From Polaromonas sp. CG_9.7 (GTDB lineage Bacteria; Pseudomonadota; Gammaproteobacteria; Burkholderiales; Burkholderiaceae_C): a stretch of DNA of 64,000 nt. A model generated the notes under the pieces. It worked only from the letters and a program-made list of their open reading frames with translations. It had not been told where the DNA came from and did not search any database. Position numbers and translations under genes: made by a program. How positions within the stretch are numbered: position 1 is the stretch's first letter; each line of letters opens with the position of its first letter. This document shows positions 1-9,300 of the stretch, piece by piece. The stretch spans positions 140,608 to 204,607 of the forward strand of contig NZ_JADOVG010000006.1 of the NCBI RefSeq assembly GCF_015752205.1. Reading direction: 5' to 3'.

Positions 1-146
1 ACGCGCAGTCCCATGGGCATGTAGTTGTAGATGCCGGCGCCCAGTTTCTTGATCAGGCCGGCGCGCATCATGAGCTGGTGGCTGACGATTTCTGCGTCGG
101 CCGGGGCTTCCTTGAGAGTGGAAATGAAGAACTGGGAGGCTTTCAT
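1..146 (-). CDS. proS: Prolyl-tRNA synthetase, N-terminal part (runs off the window)
   Basis: Reading the minus strand from an ATG at 144-146 gives 48 residues beginning [19 protein letters not shown], followed by [20 protein letters not shown]. This is the conserved start of bacterial class II prolyl-tRNA synthetase, which charges tRNA-Pro in the cytoplasm. The rest of the roughly 570-residue enzyme lies beyond the left edge, so catalytic motifs cannot be checked. It is divergent from rppH, with about 100 bp between the starts, a neighbourhood I know from Burkholderiales. Confidence 0.9.
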   Translation of the reverse strand, partial: MKASQFFISTLKEAPADAEIVSHQLMMRAGLIKKLGAGIYNYMPMGLR

Positions 147-249
147 GGGCTATTTTTCTGGGTTTGGAGACTGTCGTCCGGCCGGGCGCTTGGCGGGTGC
201 GCCTTCGCTGTGCATAATGGACTCAGTTTAAAAATTTTGAGGTTTGATT

Positions 250-957
250 ATGCTTGACAGGGACGGATTTCGGCCCAATGTCGGCATCATCTTGCTCAAC
301 CAGAGAAGTCAGGTATTTTGGGGCAAACGCATCCGTACCCACTCGTGGCAATTTCCGCAAGGCGGCATTGATCGGGGCGAAAACCCTGAACAAGCCATGT
401 TTCGCGAGTTGCATGAAGAGGTTGGCCTGCACCCACAGCACGTTCAGGTGTTGGCCCGTACCCGAGACTGGTTGCGCTATGAGGTGCCCGACCGATTCAT
501 CCGGCGCGATGCGCGCGGACACTACAAAGGCCAGAAACAAATCTGGTTTCTGCTCCAACTGGTCGGTCACGACTGGGATCTGAACCTGCGCGCCACCAAC
601 CATCCGGAGTTCGATGCATGGCGCTGGAACGACTATTGGGTGCCGCTTGATGTGGTGGTCGAGTTCAAGCGTGGCGTTTACGAAATGGCGCTGACCGAGT
701 TGTCCCGGTTCGTGCCACGCTGCGAATTCCGCTTTGATGTGCGTCCTGAGCAGCGCAACCGCTTCTTGCGCGGCGGACTGCACCAGCGCGACCTGCTGGC
801 CGGCCAGTCGGCGGAGTCTGCGTCGTTCCTTGCCGGGGTTGGAATTCCTGCTTGCGCCAGTCGTCCGGGAGTTCCTTTCGAGTTGCCACCCGGCGCTACT
901 TTCGAGCCTGATCCACAAACCAGTCATGGCCTGGATGTACCCTCGAAAAAAATATGA
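250..957 (+). CDS. rppH: RNA pyrophosphohydrolase (Nudix)
   Basis: RppH removes pyrophosphate from the 5'-triphosphate end of transcripts, which starts RNase E-dependent mRNA decay. The Nudix box spans about residues 38-60 ([11 protein letters not shown], then REL..EEVGL) with the expected REUXEE glutamates. The WQFPQGGID and WRWNDYW segments are typical of RppH. At 235 residues it is longer than the roughly 160-175 of E. coli RppH. The extra C-terminal tail of about 60 residues is Arg/Pro-rich and looks unstructured. An in-frame TTG lies at 244, but the ATG at 250 has a GAGG ribosome binding site (239-242) 7 bases upstream. The stop overlaps the next start by 4 bases (ATGA), so the two are probably translationally coupled. 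Confidence 0.92.
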   Translation: MLDRDGFRPNVGIILLNQRSQVFWGKRIRTHSWQFPQGGIDRGENPEQAMFRELHEEVGLHPQHVQVLARTRDWLRYEVPDRFIRRDARGHYKGQKQIWFLLQLVGHDWDLNLRATNHPEFDAWRWNDYWVPLDVVVEFKRGVYEMALTELSRFVPRCEFRFDVRPEQRNRFLRGGLHQRDLLAGQSAESASFLAGVGIPACASRPGVPFELPPGATFEPDPQTSHGLDVPSKKI

Positions 958-1466
958 AATTCAAGTCCGTCTCAATAGTTGCAAGTATCTTGCTGCTTGG
1001 TTTGACCACCCCGGTCTGGTCACAATTTGACGTCGATGAACCCGAATGGAAAGAGTCCGATGCACCGCCGCCGCCTGCTTTTGATGTGGACAAGCTGGTC
1101 AGTGTGGATGTTTCACCCAATTCATCACTGGTGTACGGCGTTGATCCTGCGTCCATCAGCATCACCCAAAGCGATGGTCTGGTGCGTTATGTGATGGTGG
1201 CGACCAGCGCCAGCGGGGTGCGCAACGTGATGTATGAAGGCATACGCTGCGCCACCGGTGAGTTCAAGACCTATGCCCGTTATTCGACTGACAGGAAGTG
1301 GACGCCGGTCAGCACTCCGGAATGGCGCTCTATGTATGGCAATGCACCCTTCAAACATCCCTTGCGCCTGGCAAAGGCGGGTGCTTGTGACAATGCAGCA
1401 CCGGCAACGTCCGTCAGGGAAATGGTGAACCGGTTGAAGAACCCGAATTACGGCGTGACGCCATAG
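954..1466 (+). CDS. CNP1-like family protein, secreted
   Basis: This 170-residue protein has an N-terminal signal peptide ([20 protein letters not shown], cleavage near VWS-QF), so it is probably periplasmic or lipid-associated. The mature part has an acidic, proline-rich linker (residues 30-45) and a compact domain containing [12 protein letters not shown] and [18 protein letters not shown]. It resembles the CNP1-like family (PF08750), named after a Neisseria protein; its function is unknown. The start overlaps the rppH stop by 4 bases, so the two are probably co-transcribed. Two cysteines (in IRCATG and GACDN) could form a disulfide. Confidence 0.75.
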   Translation: MKFKSVSIVASILLLGLTTPVWSQFDVDEPEWKESDAPPPPAFDVDKLVSVDVSPNSSLVYGVDPASISITQSDGLVRYVMVATSASGVRNVMYEGIRCATGEFKTYARYSTDRKWTPVSTPEWRSMYGNAPFKHPLRLAKAGACDNAAPATSVREMVNRLKNPNYGVTP

Positions 1467-1507
1467 GCCCAGGGTCGCAAGCCTTTGCTGGCAATGCCTG
1501 CGTCAGG

Positions 1508-2644
1508 CTAGCGGCTGAGGATCAGGTTGGTGCGATGGACCATTTCGGATTCGCCTGTGTAGCCAAGCAATCGTTCGAATTCCGACGAAACCTTGCGGCA
1601 AATCAGCCGGGCTTCCGAACTGGAATAGTTGGCCAGGCCGCGCGCAATTTCAATTCCATCTGTGTCCTTGATGGCAATCACGTCGCCGCGTGAAAAATAA
1701 CCCTGTACCCCGGTCATGCCGATGGGCAGCAGGCTCTTGCCGCTGATCTTCACCATGCTGGCAGCGCCCATATCCACCGTGACGGAACCGCGCAATTGCA
1801 GATGATCCGCCATCCATTGCTTGCGCGCCTGCATTTTCTGGGTCTGGGCCACCAGCAGCGTGCCAATCGCCTCGCCACGGGTCAGCCGAATCAAGGCTTG
1901 GGGTTCACGGCCCCAGGCAATCACGGTCGAGGCCCCAGAACCCGCCGCACGCTTGGCTGCCAGGATTTTGGTGATCATGCCGCCGCGGCCAATGCTGGAA
2001 CCCGCGCCGCCCGCCATGGCTTCGAGCGCTGTGTCGCCGGCCTTGGCTTCATGAATGAATTGCGCTGCCGGGTTTTTGCGTGGATCGGCGGTGTACAGGC
2101 CCTTCTGGTCGGTCAGGATGATCAACGCATCGGCTTCGACCAGGTTGGCCACCAGCGCACCGAGGGTGTCATTGTCGCCAAACTTGATCTCGTCATTGAC
2201 GACCGTGTCGTTCTCGTTGATTACTGGCACCACGCCAAGCTGCAGGAGCGTCAGCAGGGTGGATCGCGCATTGAGGTAGCGCTCCCGGTCGGCCAGATCG
2301 GCATGGGTCAACAGCACCTGCGCGCTGCCGATGCCGTTTTCGCGGAGCTTGGTTTCATACATCTGCACCAGGCCCATCTGACCCACGGCGGCTGCCGCCT
2401 GCAGTTCATGAATGGCTTTGGGACGTGTGCGCCAGCCCAACCGCTTCATGCCTTCGGCAATCGCGCCGCTGCTCACCATGATGACTTCGCGTCCATCCTT
2501 GACCAGGGCGGCCAGCTGCTCGGACCACTGGCCGATGGCCTCGGCATCCAGTCCCCGGCCTTCGTTGGTCACCAGGCTGGAACCGACCTTGACCACAATG
2601 CGCCGGGCGTTGCGCAAAACAGGAGAACCTGAAGGATCGTACAT
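1508..2644 (-). CDS. proB: Glutamate 5-kinase
   Basis: ProB phosphorylates glutamate to glutamyl-5-phosphate, the first and feedback-inhibited step of proline synthesis. The amino-acid kinase fold starts at about residue 15 ([13 protein letters not shown], with catalytic Lys19). [10 protein letters not shown] near residue 140 and [13 protein letters not shown] bind substrate. A C-terminal PUA domain covers about residues 285-365 ([20 protein letters not shown]). The length of 378 matches the family. It lies directly downstream of obgE on the same strand, about 100 bp away, and that gap holds a copy of the dispersed repeat and a small hairpin (2706-2727). obgE followed by proB is a common neighbourhood in betaproteobacteria. 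Confidence 0.96.
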   Translation of the reverse strand: MYDPSGSPVLRNARRIVVKVGSSLVTNEGRGLDAEAIGQWSEQLAALVKDGREVIMVSSGAIAEGMKRLGWRTRPKAIHELQAAAAVGQMGLVQMYETKLRENGIGSAQVLLTHADLADRERYLNARSTLLTLLQLGVVPVINENDTVVNDEIKFGDNDTLGALVANLVEADALIILTDQKGLYTADPRKNPAAQFIHEAKAGDTALEAMAGGAGSSIGRGGMITKILAAKRAAGSGASTVIAWGREPQALIRLTRGEAIGTLLVAQTQKMQARKQWMADHLQLRGSVTVDMGAASMVKISGKSLLPIGMTGVQGYFSRGDVIAIKDTDGIEIARGLANYSSSEARLICRKVSSEFERLLGYTGESEMVHRTNLILSR

Positions 2645-2651
2645 TTTTCAG

Positions 2652-2703
2652 TGTTTCAAGGCTCTGGCGCAAGGTGGGTGCGCGTAGTCAGCTATTATTT
2701 ACA
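2652..2703 (-). repeat. Dispersed short repeat, copy 1 (obgE-proB gap)
   Basis: Read on the minus strand, this has the family pattern AATAATAGCTGACTACGCGC, then CACC and TTGCGCCAGAGCC. It matches the copy at 25480-25538 through the TAGCTG core, the central CACC and the TGCGC block. It sits between the end of obgE and the start of proB. Confidence 0.6.
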
Positions 2704-2744
2704 GAGCAACCGACAGGCTTCGGTTGCAGGGGAGTGAACCGTCA

Positions 2745-3839
2745 TCAGTCGGAGGACGCCGGGCTTTTGGGCTCGGGCGGCAGTTCGATGAAACGTGGAT
2801 CGATTTCTTCCTCGGGCTGCTCGCTCTTCTGGACTTTCTTGACATGCTGGTAAATCGTCTTGACAAGCTGCTCGCAGCCTTCGCGGGTCAGCGCAGAAAT
2901 TTCAAAAACCGGGCCTTTGAACTTGAAACGCTTGACAAAATCTTTGACGACTTCAACACGCTTGTCGCCATCGACCATGTCGAGCTTGTTGAGGACAAGC
3001 CATCGCGGCTTTTTGTGCAGTGCCTCGTCGTACTTCTTGAGCTCGCCGACGATGGCCTTGGCCTGCGCCACCGGATCGACGTTTTCATCAAACGGCGCCA
3101 GATCGACAATATGCAGCAGCAGGCGGGTGCGCTGCAGGTGCCGTAAAAACAGGTGCCCCAAGCCCGCACCCTCCGATGCACCTTCAATCAAACCGGGCAA
3201 GTCAGCCACGACAAAACTCTGTTCAGGCCCGACCCGGACCACGCCCAGATTCGGGTGCAGCGTGGTGAACGGGTAATCGGCAATGCGCGGTCGGGCATTC
3301 GAGACCGCCGAGATGAACGTCGATTTGCCGGCATTCGGCATGCCCAGCAGGCCCACATCGGCCAGCACCTTGAGTTCGAGCTTCAGGCTTTTGCGGTCGC
3401 CGGGCCAGCCGGGCGTCTTGCTGCGCGGCGCTCGATTCGTCGAGCTTTTGAAGCGCAGGTTGCCAAAACCGCCGTCGCCACCCTTGGCGATCAGGATCTG
3501 TTCGCCGGGCACCAGCAACTCGAAAAGAACTTCGCCGGTTTCGCCATCGGTCAGGATGGTGCCAACCGGCATTTTTAAGATGATGTCGTCGCCCTTGGCT
3601 CCGAACATGTCCGAACCCATGCCGTGGCCGCCATTGCGCGCTTCGTGCCGGCGTGAAAACCGGAAGTCGACCAGCGTGTTCAGGTTGATGTCCGCCACTG
3701 CGTACACATGGCCGCCGCGCCCGCCGTCCCCCCCGTTCGGACCACCGAATTCTTTGTATTTTTCGTGGCTGAACGAGACGCAGCCGCTCCCGCCATCGCC
3801 GGCGGCAATGTCAATATAAGCTTCGTCAACAAATTTCAT
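2745..3839 (-). CDS. obgE: GTPase Obg/CgtA
   Basis: Obg is an essential GTPase associated with the large ribosomal subunit, involved in ribosome maturation and stress signalling. The glycine-rich Obg fold covers about residues 1-158 (for example [15 protein letters not shown]). The G domain has G1 GMPNAGKST near residue 166, G3 DLPG and G4 NKLD. The tail is short, acidic and proline-rich. The length of 364 is typical. The gene order rplU-rpmA-obgE is strongly conserved in proteobacteria, but here a terminator (3887-3915) separates rpmA from obgE. Confidence 0.97.
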   Translation of the reverse strand: MKFVDEAYIDIAAGDGGSGCVSFSHEKYKEFGGPNGGDGGRGGHVYAVADINLNTLVDFRFSRRHEARNGGHGMGSDMFGAKGDDIILKMPVGTILTDGETGEVLFELLVPGEQILIAKGGDGGFGNLRFKSSTNRAPRSKTPGWPGDRKSLKLELKVLADVGLLGMPNAGKSTFISAVSNARPRIADYPFTTLHPNLGVVRVGPEQSFVVADLPGLIEGASEGAGLGHLFLRHLQRTRLLLHIVDLAPFDENVDPVAQAKAIVGELKKYDEALHKKPRWLVLNKLDMVDGDKRVEVVKDFVKRFKFKGPVFEISALTREGCEQLVKTIYQHVKKVQKSEQPEEEIDPRFIELPPEPKSPASSD

Positions 3840-3886
3840 GATGGAGTGGTGTGCAGGAAGGAAAGGAAATCAGGAGGGCGTTTGAC

Positions 3887-3915
3887 AAACAAAAAAGCCC
3901 CGACTGGTCGGGGCT
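3887..3915 (-). terminator. Rho-independent terminator after rplU-rpmA
   Basis: On the minus strand the perfect 9-bp stem AGCCCCGAC/GTCGGGGCT has a 2-base loop and is followed by a run of T. It lies 24 bases past the rpmA stop and before obgE, so it should end or attenuate the ribosomal protein transcript. Confidence 0.85.
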
Positions 3916-3938
3916 TCGATGCCATCGAAGTGATCGGC

Positions 3939-4196
3939 TTACGCCGAGGTCACATTGACAGTGCGCTTGTTCATCGAACCCTTGACGCAAAAGGAGACTT
4001 GACCGTCCACCAGTGCATACAGGGTGTGGTCTTTGCCGATGCCGACATTGACGCCCGGGTGGAACTGGGTACCACGCTGGCGCACGATGATGCTGCCGGC
4101 GTTGATTACTTCGCCGCCAAATTTCTTGACGCCAAGCATCTTGGGCTGTGAATCACGCCCGTTTCGCGTAGAGCCGCCGCCTTTTTTCTGTGCCAT
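3939..4196 (-). CDS. rpmA: 50S ribosomal protein L27
   Basis: L27 has 85 residues and starts [19 protein letters not shown]. Its flexible N-terminus reaches the peptidyl transferase centre and helps position tRNA. The motif [19 protein letters not shown] is a family signature. The gene follows rplU by 27 bases on the same strand and is followed by a strong terminator. The glycine repeat begins at residue 6 with no Firmicutes-type cleavable extension. Confidence 0.98.
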   Translation of the reverse strand: MAQKKGGGSTRNGRDSQPKMLGVKKFGGEVINAGSIIVRQRGTQFHPGVNVGIGKDHTLYALVDGQVSFCVKGSMNKRTVNVTSA

Positions 4197-4223
4197 TTTT
4201 CGTTACTCCTGGTACTGGACTGA

Positions 4224-4535
4224 TTAGCCGACGATCGCGCCGATTTGCAGTTCAGTGAAGTTCTGCCGGTGACCCTGGCGTTTCTGATAGTGCTTGCGAC
4301 GGCGCATTTTGAAAATGCGAACCTTGTCGTGCCTGCCGTGAGACAGCACCGTGACAGTAACAGTTGCGCCGGAAACCAAGGGCGTACCAACCTTGATTGA
4401 ACTGCCTTCGCCGACAGCCAATACCTGGTCAATAACGATCTCTTGGCCTACGTCCGCAGCAATCTGTTCTACTTTAATTTTTTCTCCAGCAGCAACTTTG
4501 TATTGTTTGCCGCCGGTTTTTATGACCGCGTACAT
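4224..4535 (-). CDS. rplU: 50S ribosomal protein L21
   Basis: L21 has 103 residues, starts [20 protein letters not shown] and carries the [14 protein letters not shown] signature near the C-terminus. It binds 23S rRNA in the large subunit. The start chosen is the ATG at 4533-4535; the reading frame stays open about 40 codons upstream, but those codons do not belong to L21. It is the first gene of the rplU-rpmA operon, and a promoter can be seen about 50 bp upstream. Confidence 0.98.
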   Translation of the reverse strand: MYAVIKTGGKQYKVAAGEKIKVEQIAADVGQEIVIDQVLAVGEGSSIKVGTPLVSGATVTVTVLSHGRHDKVRIFKMRRRKHYQKRQGHRQNFTELQIGAIVG

Positions 4536-4585
4536 GTAAACCCTCGTAAATTGAGTTCTGCGGACGGATTTCCACAGAGCCCAAG

Positions 4586-4614
4586 ATTCTAGCATTGCGC
4601 TTAAAAAATGTACA
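4586..4614 (-). promoter_or_regulatory. Probable sigma-70 promoter of rplU-rpmA
   Basis: On the minus strand, TGTACA (4609-4614) and TAGAAT (4586-4591) are separated by exactly 17 bp, upstream of the rplU start. The -10 matches 5 of 6 bases and the -35 matches 4 of 6. A second candidate, TTGACT just upstream, is too far from this -10. Confidence 0.5.
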
Positions 4615-4644
4615 GTCAAACCTGTCCTGCTTCGGTTTGATGGC

Positions 4645-4672
4645 CTGCAAGGCATGTCTGGCTTTCTATAAT
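4645..4672 (+). promoter_or_regulatory. Probable sigma-70 promoter of ispB
   Basis: A perfect TATAAT lies at 4667-4672. CTGCAA at 4645-4650 is a weak -35, spaced 16 bp. The expected start of transcription, near 4679, leaves a leader of about 23 bases before the TTG start of ispB. Confidence 0.5.
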
Positions 4673-4701
4673 CTGCCCAAACTTAATGTCGGGATTTATC
4701 T

Positions 4702-5685
4702 TTGTCTGCCAATTCTTCCAGTACCGCTGCTGCGCTTGCCCTGATCGCCGACGACATGAAAGCCATGGATGCCATCATTGCCCGCCGGCTTGAATCCGAT
4801 GTGCCTCTGGTCGCACAGGTGTCGCAATACATCATTGCCGCCGGTGGCAAGCGTCTGAGGCCAGCCCTGGTCCTGCTGATGTCCGGCGCATTGGGCTACC
4901 ACGGCCCGCAACGGCTGAACCTGGCTGCCGTGGTGGAATTCATTCACACTGCCACCTTGCTGCATGACGATGTCGTCGATGAATCGACGCTGCGCCGGGG
5001 CCGCTCCACCGCCAACGAGGTATTTGGCAACCCCGCAAGCGTGCTGGTCGGCGACTTCCTGTATTCGCGCGCCTTCCAGATGATGGTGGAAGTCGGCGAG
5101 ATGCGCATCATGGAAACGCTGGCAGAGGCCACCAACGTGATTGCCGAAGGCGAGGTGCTGCAGCTCATGAACATGCATGATGCCGACCTGACCGAAGAGG
5201 GTTATCTGCGCGTCATCCGCTCCAAGACCGCCAAGCTGTTTGAAGCCAGTGCCCGGCTGGCCGCCTTGCTGGCCCGTTCTTCAGCCGCTGTCGAGCAGCA
5301 TTGCGCCGAGTACGGACAGGCGCTGGGCACGGCGTTCCAGGTGATTGACGATGTGCTGGACTATGACGGCGACGTGCTGGAAATGGGCAAGAACCTGGGG
5401 GATGACTTGCGCGAAGGCAAGGTCACGCTGCCCCTGATCATCGCCATGCAGCGCGGCACCGAAGCCGAGCGCCTGACCATCCGGCAGGCGATTGAAACCG
5501 GCGGCACCGGGCAGATGGCAGAAATCATTGCCATTGTCCAGCAGACCGGCGCCCTGCAGGCCACCCGGGACGCTGCTGCCGGAGAAGCGCTGCGTGCGCT
5601 GGATGCTTTGCAAGCCTTGCCTAAAAATCCTTACAGTCATGCGCTGGAGCAACTTGCTTCGCAATTGCTGGTGAGGCGTTCCTAG
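4702..5685 (+). CDS. ispB: Octaprenyl (polyprenyl) diphosphate synthase
   Basis: IspB extends farnesyl diphosphate with isopentenyl units to make the side chain of ubiquinone. The first aspartate-rich motif LLHDDVVDES is near residues 87-95 and the second, FQVIDDVLDYDGD, near 215. GGKRLRP (about 48-54) binds the diphosphate. The sequence is collinear with E. coli IspB from the N-terminal helix on, which supports the TTG start at 4702; no ATG fits as well. The length of 327 is normal. It is divergent from rplU, as in many proteobacteria. Confidence 0.95.
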   Translation: MSANSSSTAAALALIADDMKAMDAIIARRLESDVPLVAQVSQYIIAAGGKRLRPALVLLMSGALGYHGPQRLNLAAVVEFIHTATLLHDDVVDESTLRRGRSTANEVFGNPASVLVGDFLYSRAFQMMVEVGEMRIMETLAEATNVIAEGEVLQLMNMHDADLTEEGYLRVIRSKTAKLFEASARLAALLARSSAAVEQHCAEYGQALGTAFQVIDDVLDYDGDVLEMGKNLGDDLREGKVTLPLIIAMQRGTEAERLTIRQAIETGGTGQMAEIIAIVQQTGALQATRDAAAGEALRALDALQALPKNPYSHALEQLASQLLVRRS

Positions 5686-6165
5686 GATTGGCGCCAATCG
5701 GGGTGCGGCTTGGTTTGGGCAAGCGCCGCATCTGGGACTCAAGATTGAAACTTCAAACCTTCTCGACGTCCGCCTGTGTTCATCAAAGGATTCCAGAGTC
5801 CAGAGCGAATCCGCCATAACCAGGAAATAATTTTTATCATTAAAAATGCCTTTTCCGCATACCATTCATATGTTGGTAGCTATCAATAGAATAGCGTTAG
5901 TGCTGAATTTTTTGAATGGTGAGATTGCCAGAAAAACGCGTTCCGCTATTGCTTGAAACGCAACAGGCAACACCGGCTATAGCCAACTGAACAAGGAAAG
6001 CTACACCAGCTTCATGCCAAATTTTGACTGCAGCAAGATTCTGGCGCCTGCGCTTGAAAACGCTGAAATTTTTACTTTTCGCGTGTTTCAGAGTATTGAA
6101 ATCAGCCCGGAAAATTTCAGAACTCATTCAGTTTTTGGTATCTCTTGAAATGCCGTTTGATACAA
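5686..6165. other. Gene-poor stretch between ispB and tRNA-Arg
   Basis: No convincing gene is visible. Just after ispB are a perfect 14-bp palindrome (GATTGGCGCCAATC, 5686-5699) and a hairpin (TGCGGCTTG/CAAGCGCCGCA) without a T run. A degenerate piece of the dispersed repeat lies near 5874-5912 (TAGCTATCAATAGAATAGCG). The rest is more AT-rich than its surroundings. A short open frame on the minus strand (5897-6127) has no ribosome binding site and no family features. Confidence 0.4.
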
Positions 6166-6200
6166 CAAAAAACCCGCTGTAGTTATGAGCTACGCGGGTT
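6166..6200 (-). terminator. Rho-independent terminator of tRNA-Arg
   Basis: On the minus strand AACCCGCGTAG pairs with CTACAGCGGGTT (one bulged A) and is followed by a T run. It starts about 35 bases past the tRNA 3' end. Confidence 0.8.
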
Positions 6201-6234
6201 GTGAGAATGTATGACACTGCTCGATTTGATCAGG

Positions 6235-6309
6235 TGGTGCCACCAACAGGAATCGAACCTGTATCTAGCGCTTAGGAGGCACTCGTTCTATCCGTTGAAC
6301 TATGGCGGC
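6235..6309 (-). tRNA. tRNA-Arg (anticodon CCT)
   Basis: The reverse complement begins GCCGCCATAGTTCAACGG and ends TGGTGGCACCA, with CCA encoded. The acceptor stem GCCGCCA/TGGTGGC pairs fully with one G-T. The anticodon stem AGTGC/GCGCT holds the loop CTCCTAA, giving anticodon CCT, which reads AGG. The T arm contains GGTTCGATTCC. Length is 75 nt. Confidence 0.95.
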
Positions 6310-6385
6310 ACATCTTGGCAACAAGCAAATAGCCGTCAATTGTATGCGCTGACCAGCCCTTTTTTAAATGCCGGTGGCGGCTGAA

Positions 6386-9300
6386 TCAGTCGTAGGGAAT
6401 GGTAAAAATCAGGTCCACCGCGCTTTGCTGGCCTGCCTGGGCGCGGATCGTGAAGCGCTGCGACAGGTCGTAGAAAACAAACAGCGTTCCGAGGGCGCCA
6501 GAAATGCTGCGTTCGTAGGCTGCGTAAAAATTGTTCGAAAAGCGCTTGCCCAATGTAATTGCGCCACCGGAGGCCGTGCCGTCCGCATTGCTTGATGCGC
6601 CCCGGAACGACAGCTCGTCCAGACCCAGCGACGCGGCCAGACCGCCTGACATGCCGCCGCCTTTGCTGCCCAGCAATGCAAGTGCCGCCTGCTGGAGCAA
6701 GGCAGCTTCAGCGCCGCCCGAAGCCGACGCCCGGCCCACGACCAGCCACGACAGCTTCTCAGCATCCGGCAATTCGGGTTGCGCATACAGGCGGACACTG
6801 GGCAGCAAGGCGGTGCCGGTGATTTGCACGCCGACACGCTGGGTGAGGTTGGGACGAATGGCCAAAATGTCGAGCGTCGGGTTGTCGATGGCTCCGGTGA
6901 AACGAATCAGGCCCTGTTCGACATCCAGCCGCTGACCATAGGCGCGGTATTTACCGCCAGCGGTCCTGACCGTGCCCAGCAGGCGCGGACCGGTCAGCGA
7001 GTCGCCGCTGAGGGTGAGCGTGCCTTGAATTCGCGTGTCAATGCCCTTGCCCTGAATCTGGAAATCGCGTCCCAGGTCGATCTCGACCGCCAGCTTGAGG
7101 GGCCTTGGCGCCTTGTCGGCAGTCTGGGCGCTGGTTTTCTCGGGGGCCTTCTGCCCTGCTGCCGCACCGCTGGCGGTGCGCACCACCACGTCATCGCCCA
7201 GTTGCGGCGTGCCTTCTTCGGGTAAGAGGATGCGCGCCTGATCGATGAGCAGCTTGCCAGTGAGTTCAGCCGCGTTGCCCTTTAGGCTGGCCTGGATATC
7301 ACCCGAAACCGTCACTTTACGGTCGGTGCGGATGCTGGCGCGCAGCTTTTTCAATTTGGCGGCAAGCTGCACCTGCGGCTTGCCGTCTATCCAGCCCGCT
7401 TCGCCCTGGGCGTCAAGACTGCCACCGGTGCCTTTTTCGCCTGCGCCCTGAAGGGTAAATTCGTCGATGCGCATGCGGGTGCCGTCGAGCCGGGCGCGCA
7501 GGCGGCCATTGCCGAACTCGATGCCATCGACCACTGAACGCAATGACAGGTCATTGGCCTGCAAATCGCCTGCCAGGCGAGGGTTTGCGCGTGTTCCGCT
7601 AATGGCGACGGCCGCGCCCAGCGAGCCGCGCAGGCGCCAGCCAGGCGGCGCCAGCAAGGACCAGACGCCGATGCGCGGCAGTTGCGCCTTGAACTGGCCG
7701 CTCAATGGCGCATCTTCGGGCCAGAGCCATCCGCCGATGGCTTCTTGTCCTTCAGCGGCGCGAGTCAGCCGCGTCCTGAACTGGCCGCTGGCCGTGCCGG
7801 CACGTTCGCTGTCCCAGACCAGTGCAAGGCTCAAGGCGTCGCCTGCGGTTTCCAGCGAAAGCCGGGCTTGCCTGATGCCGGCTGCCACGCGCGCCGAATT
7901 TCCTTGAACACCTTCGGCCTGCACGGTAATATCGCCGCTGCTGCGCGCCAAGCTGGCTTTGAGCTGCAGGGTATTGCCAAGCACGACGTCCCATTGACCG
8001 TCAAACACCAGGCTGCCGCCCAGCCCGGCATCTTTCATTTGTGGACCGGCGATCAATTCAACCCAGGTGATCGGCAGGCCGGTTATTCTTCCAGCGGTCA
8101 CGAGTTCACCCGAGCGCCAGCGCACGGGTTGCCATGAGATTGCGGCTTGTGATGGCGCAGCGATTGACACATTGGTAGATGGCGCCGTCAACAGGGCTTC
8201 GCCAGCGCCACTTTCAAAAGCGCCGCCATTGCGCGTGGGGGTCCACTTGAGGGGCAGCGGACCGCGCGTGGCCAGTCGCCAGGCACCAGCGCCCAAGGCG
8301 GGGTCTTCCACGCTCAGGCTCAATTGTCTGACCACGGCTTGCCAAGGCGCCTCGTTCAGCCCGTCATTGGCTTTGCCCGCCGTTTGCATGCGCCCGCCAT
8401 CGCCTGCCATTTGCAGCGCATAGCGGCGCTGGTCGATTTCAACGCGGCCCTGCGCTTGCAGCTGCGCCTGGCTCAGGCGGCCTGACAGCGTGGCCCGAAG
8501 TTCGCGGATTTTCAACAGGGTTGCGGTAGCAGCAACCGGCGCTGTGGGCGTTTCTAGTGTTACTGGTGTTACTGGTGTTACTGGTGTGACTTTTACCTTT
8601 TTCACGGCCTTGGGGCTGGCCGCGATCCAGTCCATTGACGGGACTTGCAGTGTCGCCTGCACTGCCGGGTTCTGCCAGCCGCCTTGCCAGAGTGCCTGAA
8701 GTCCGGCGTTGCCACTGGCGGAGGCGTTCAACGCGGCAGCCGGCATGCCGGGAAGTTTTTGCAGCCAGCGCAAGGCTTGCGCTGCGTCGCCGGCCTGCAG
8801 TTGCAACTCGCCATCGCCAGTGGTGGGCCGCAACGCGCCCTTGAACCGGGCGTTCAAGCCAGGCGCCGTCAGGTCCAGTGCGCCCTGACCGGCTTTTTCC
8901 GTGGGTTGGACTTCGAGCTGGCCCTTCAATTCGGCATCGTCGGTGCGGACCCGCAGCGCCGAAAGCGCCAATGTGCCGCCCGCTTGCTGTGCGTCCCAGG
9001 TTCCCGTGGCGCTGGCATCGCGCAGGCGCAATTGCTGCAAAAAGTTATTCTGTCCGGAATGGGTTCGGGGCGCTGGCCGGCTGCCGGCTGCTTTCGTGCC
9101 GGACACGGTTTGTACGCTGGCATCGAAACGCAGGTTGGCGCCTTGGCCGCTGGCTTCGGCTTTGCCGTTCAGCGGCAGGGGCGCCAGCTGGGTGTGCAGT
9201 TGGGCAGGGTTAATGCCCTTGAGCGTGGCATCGACTTTCCAGGTCGGGTCGGACATAGCCTGAACTGCCGCAGCGTTTTCGCCAACGGGGGGTAGCTGGG

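Noticed and set aside
5897..6127. A 76-codon open frame after ispB
   Set aside because: No ribosome binding site, no family features, and a basic, irregular composition.
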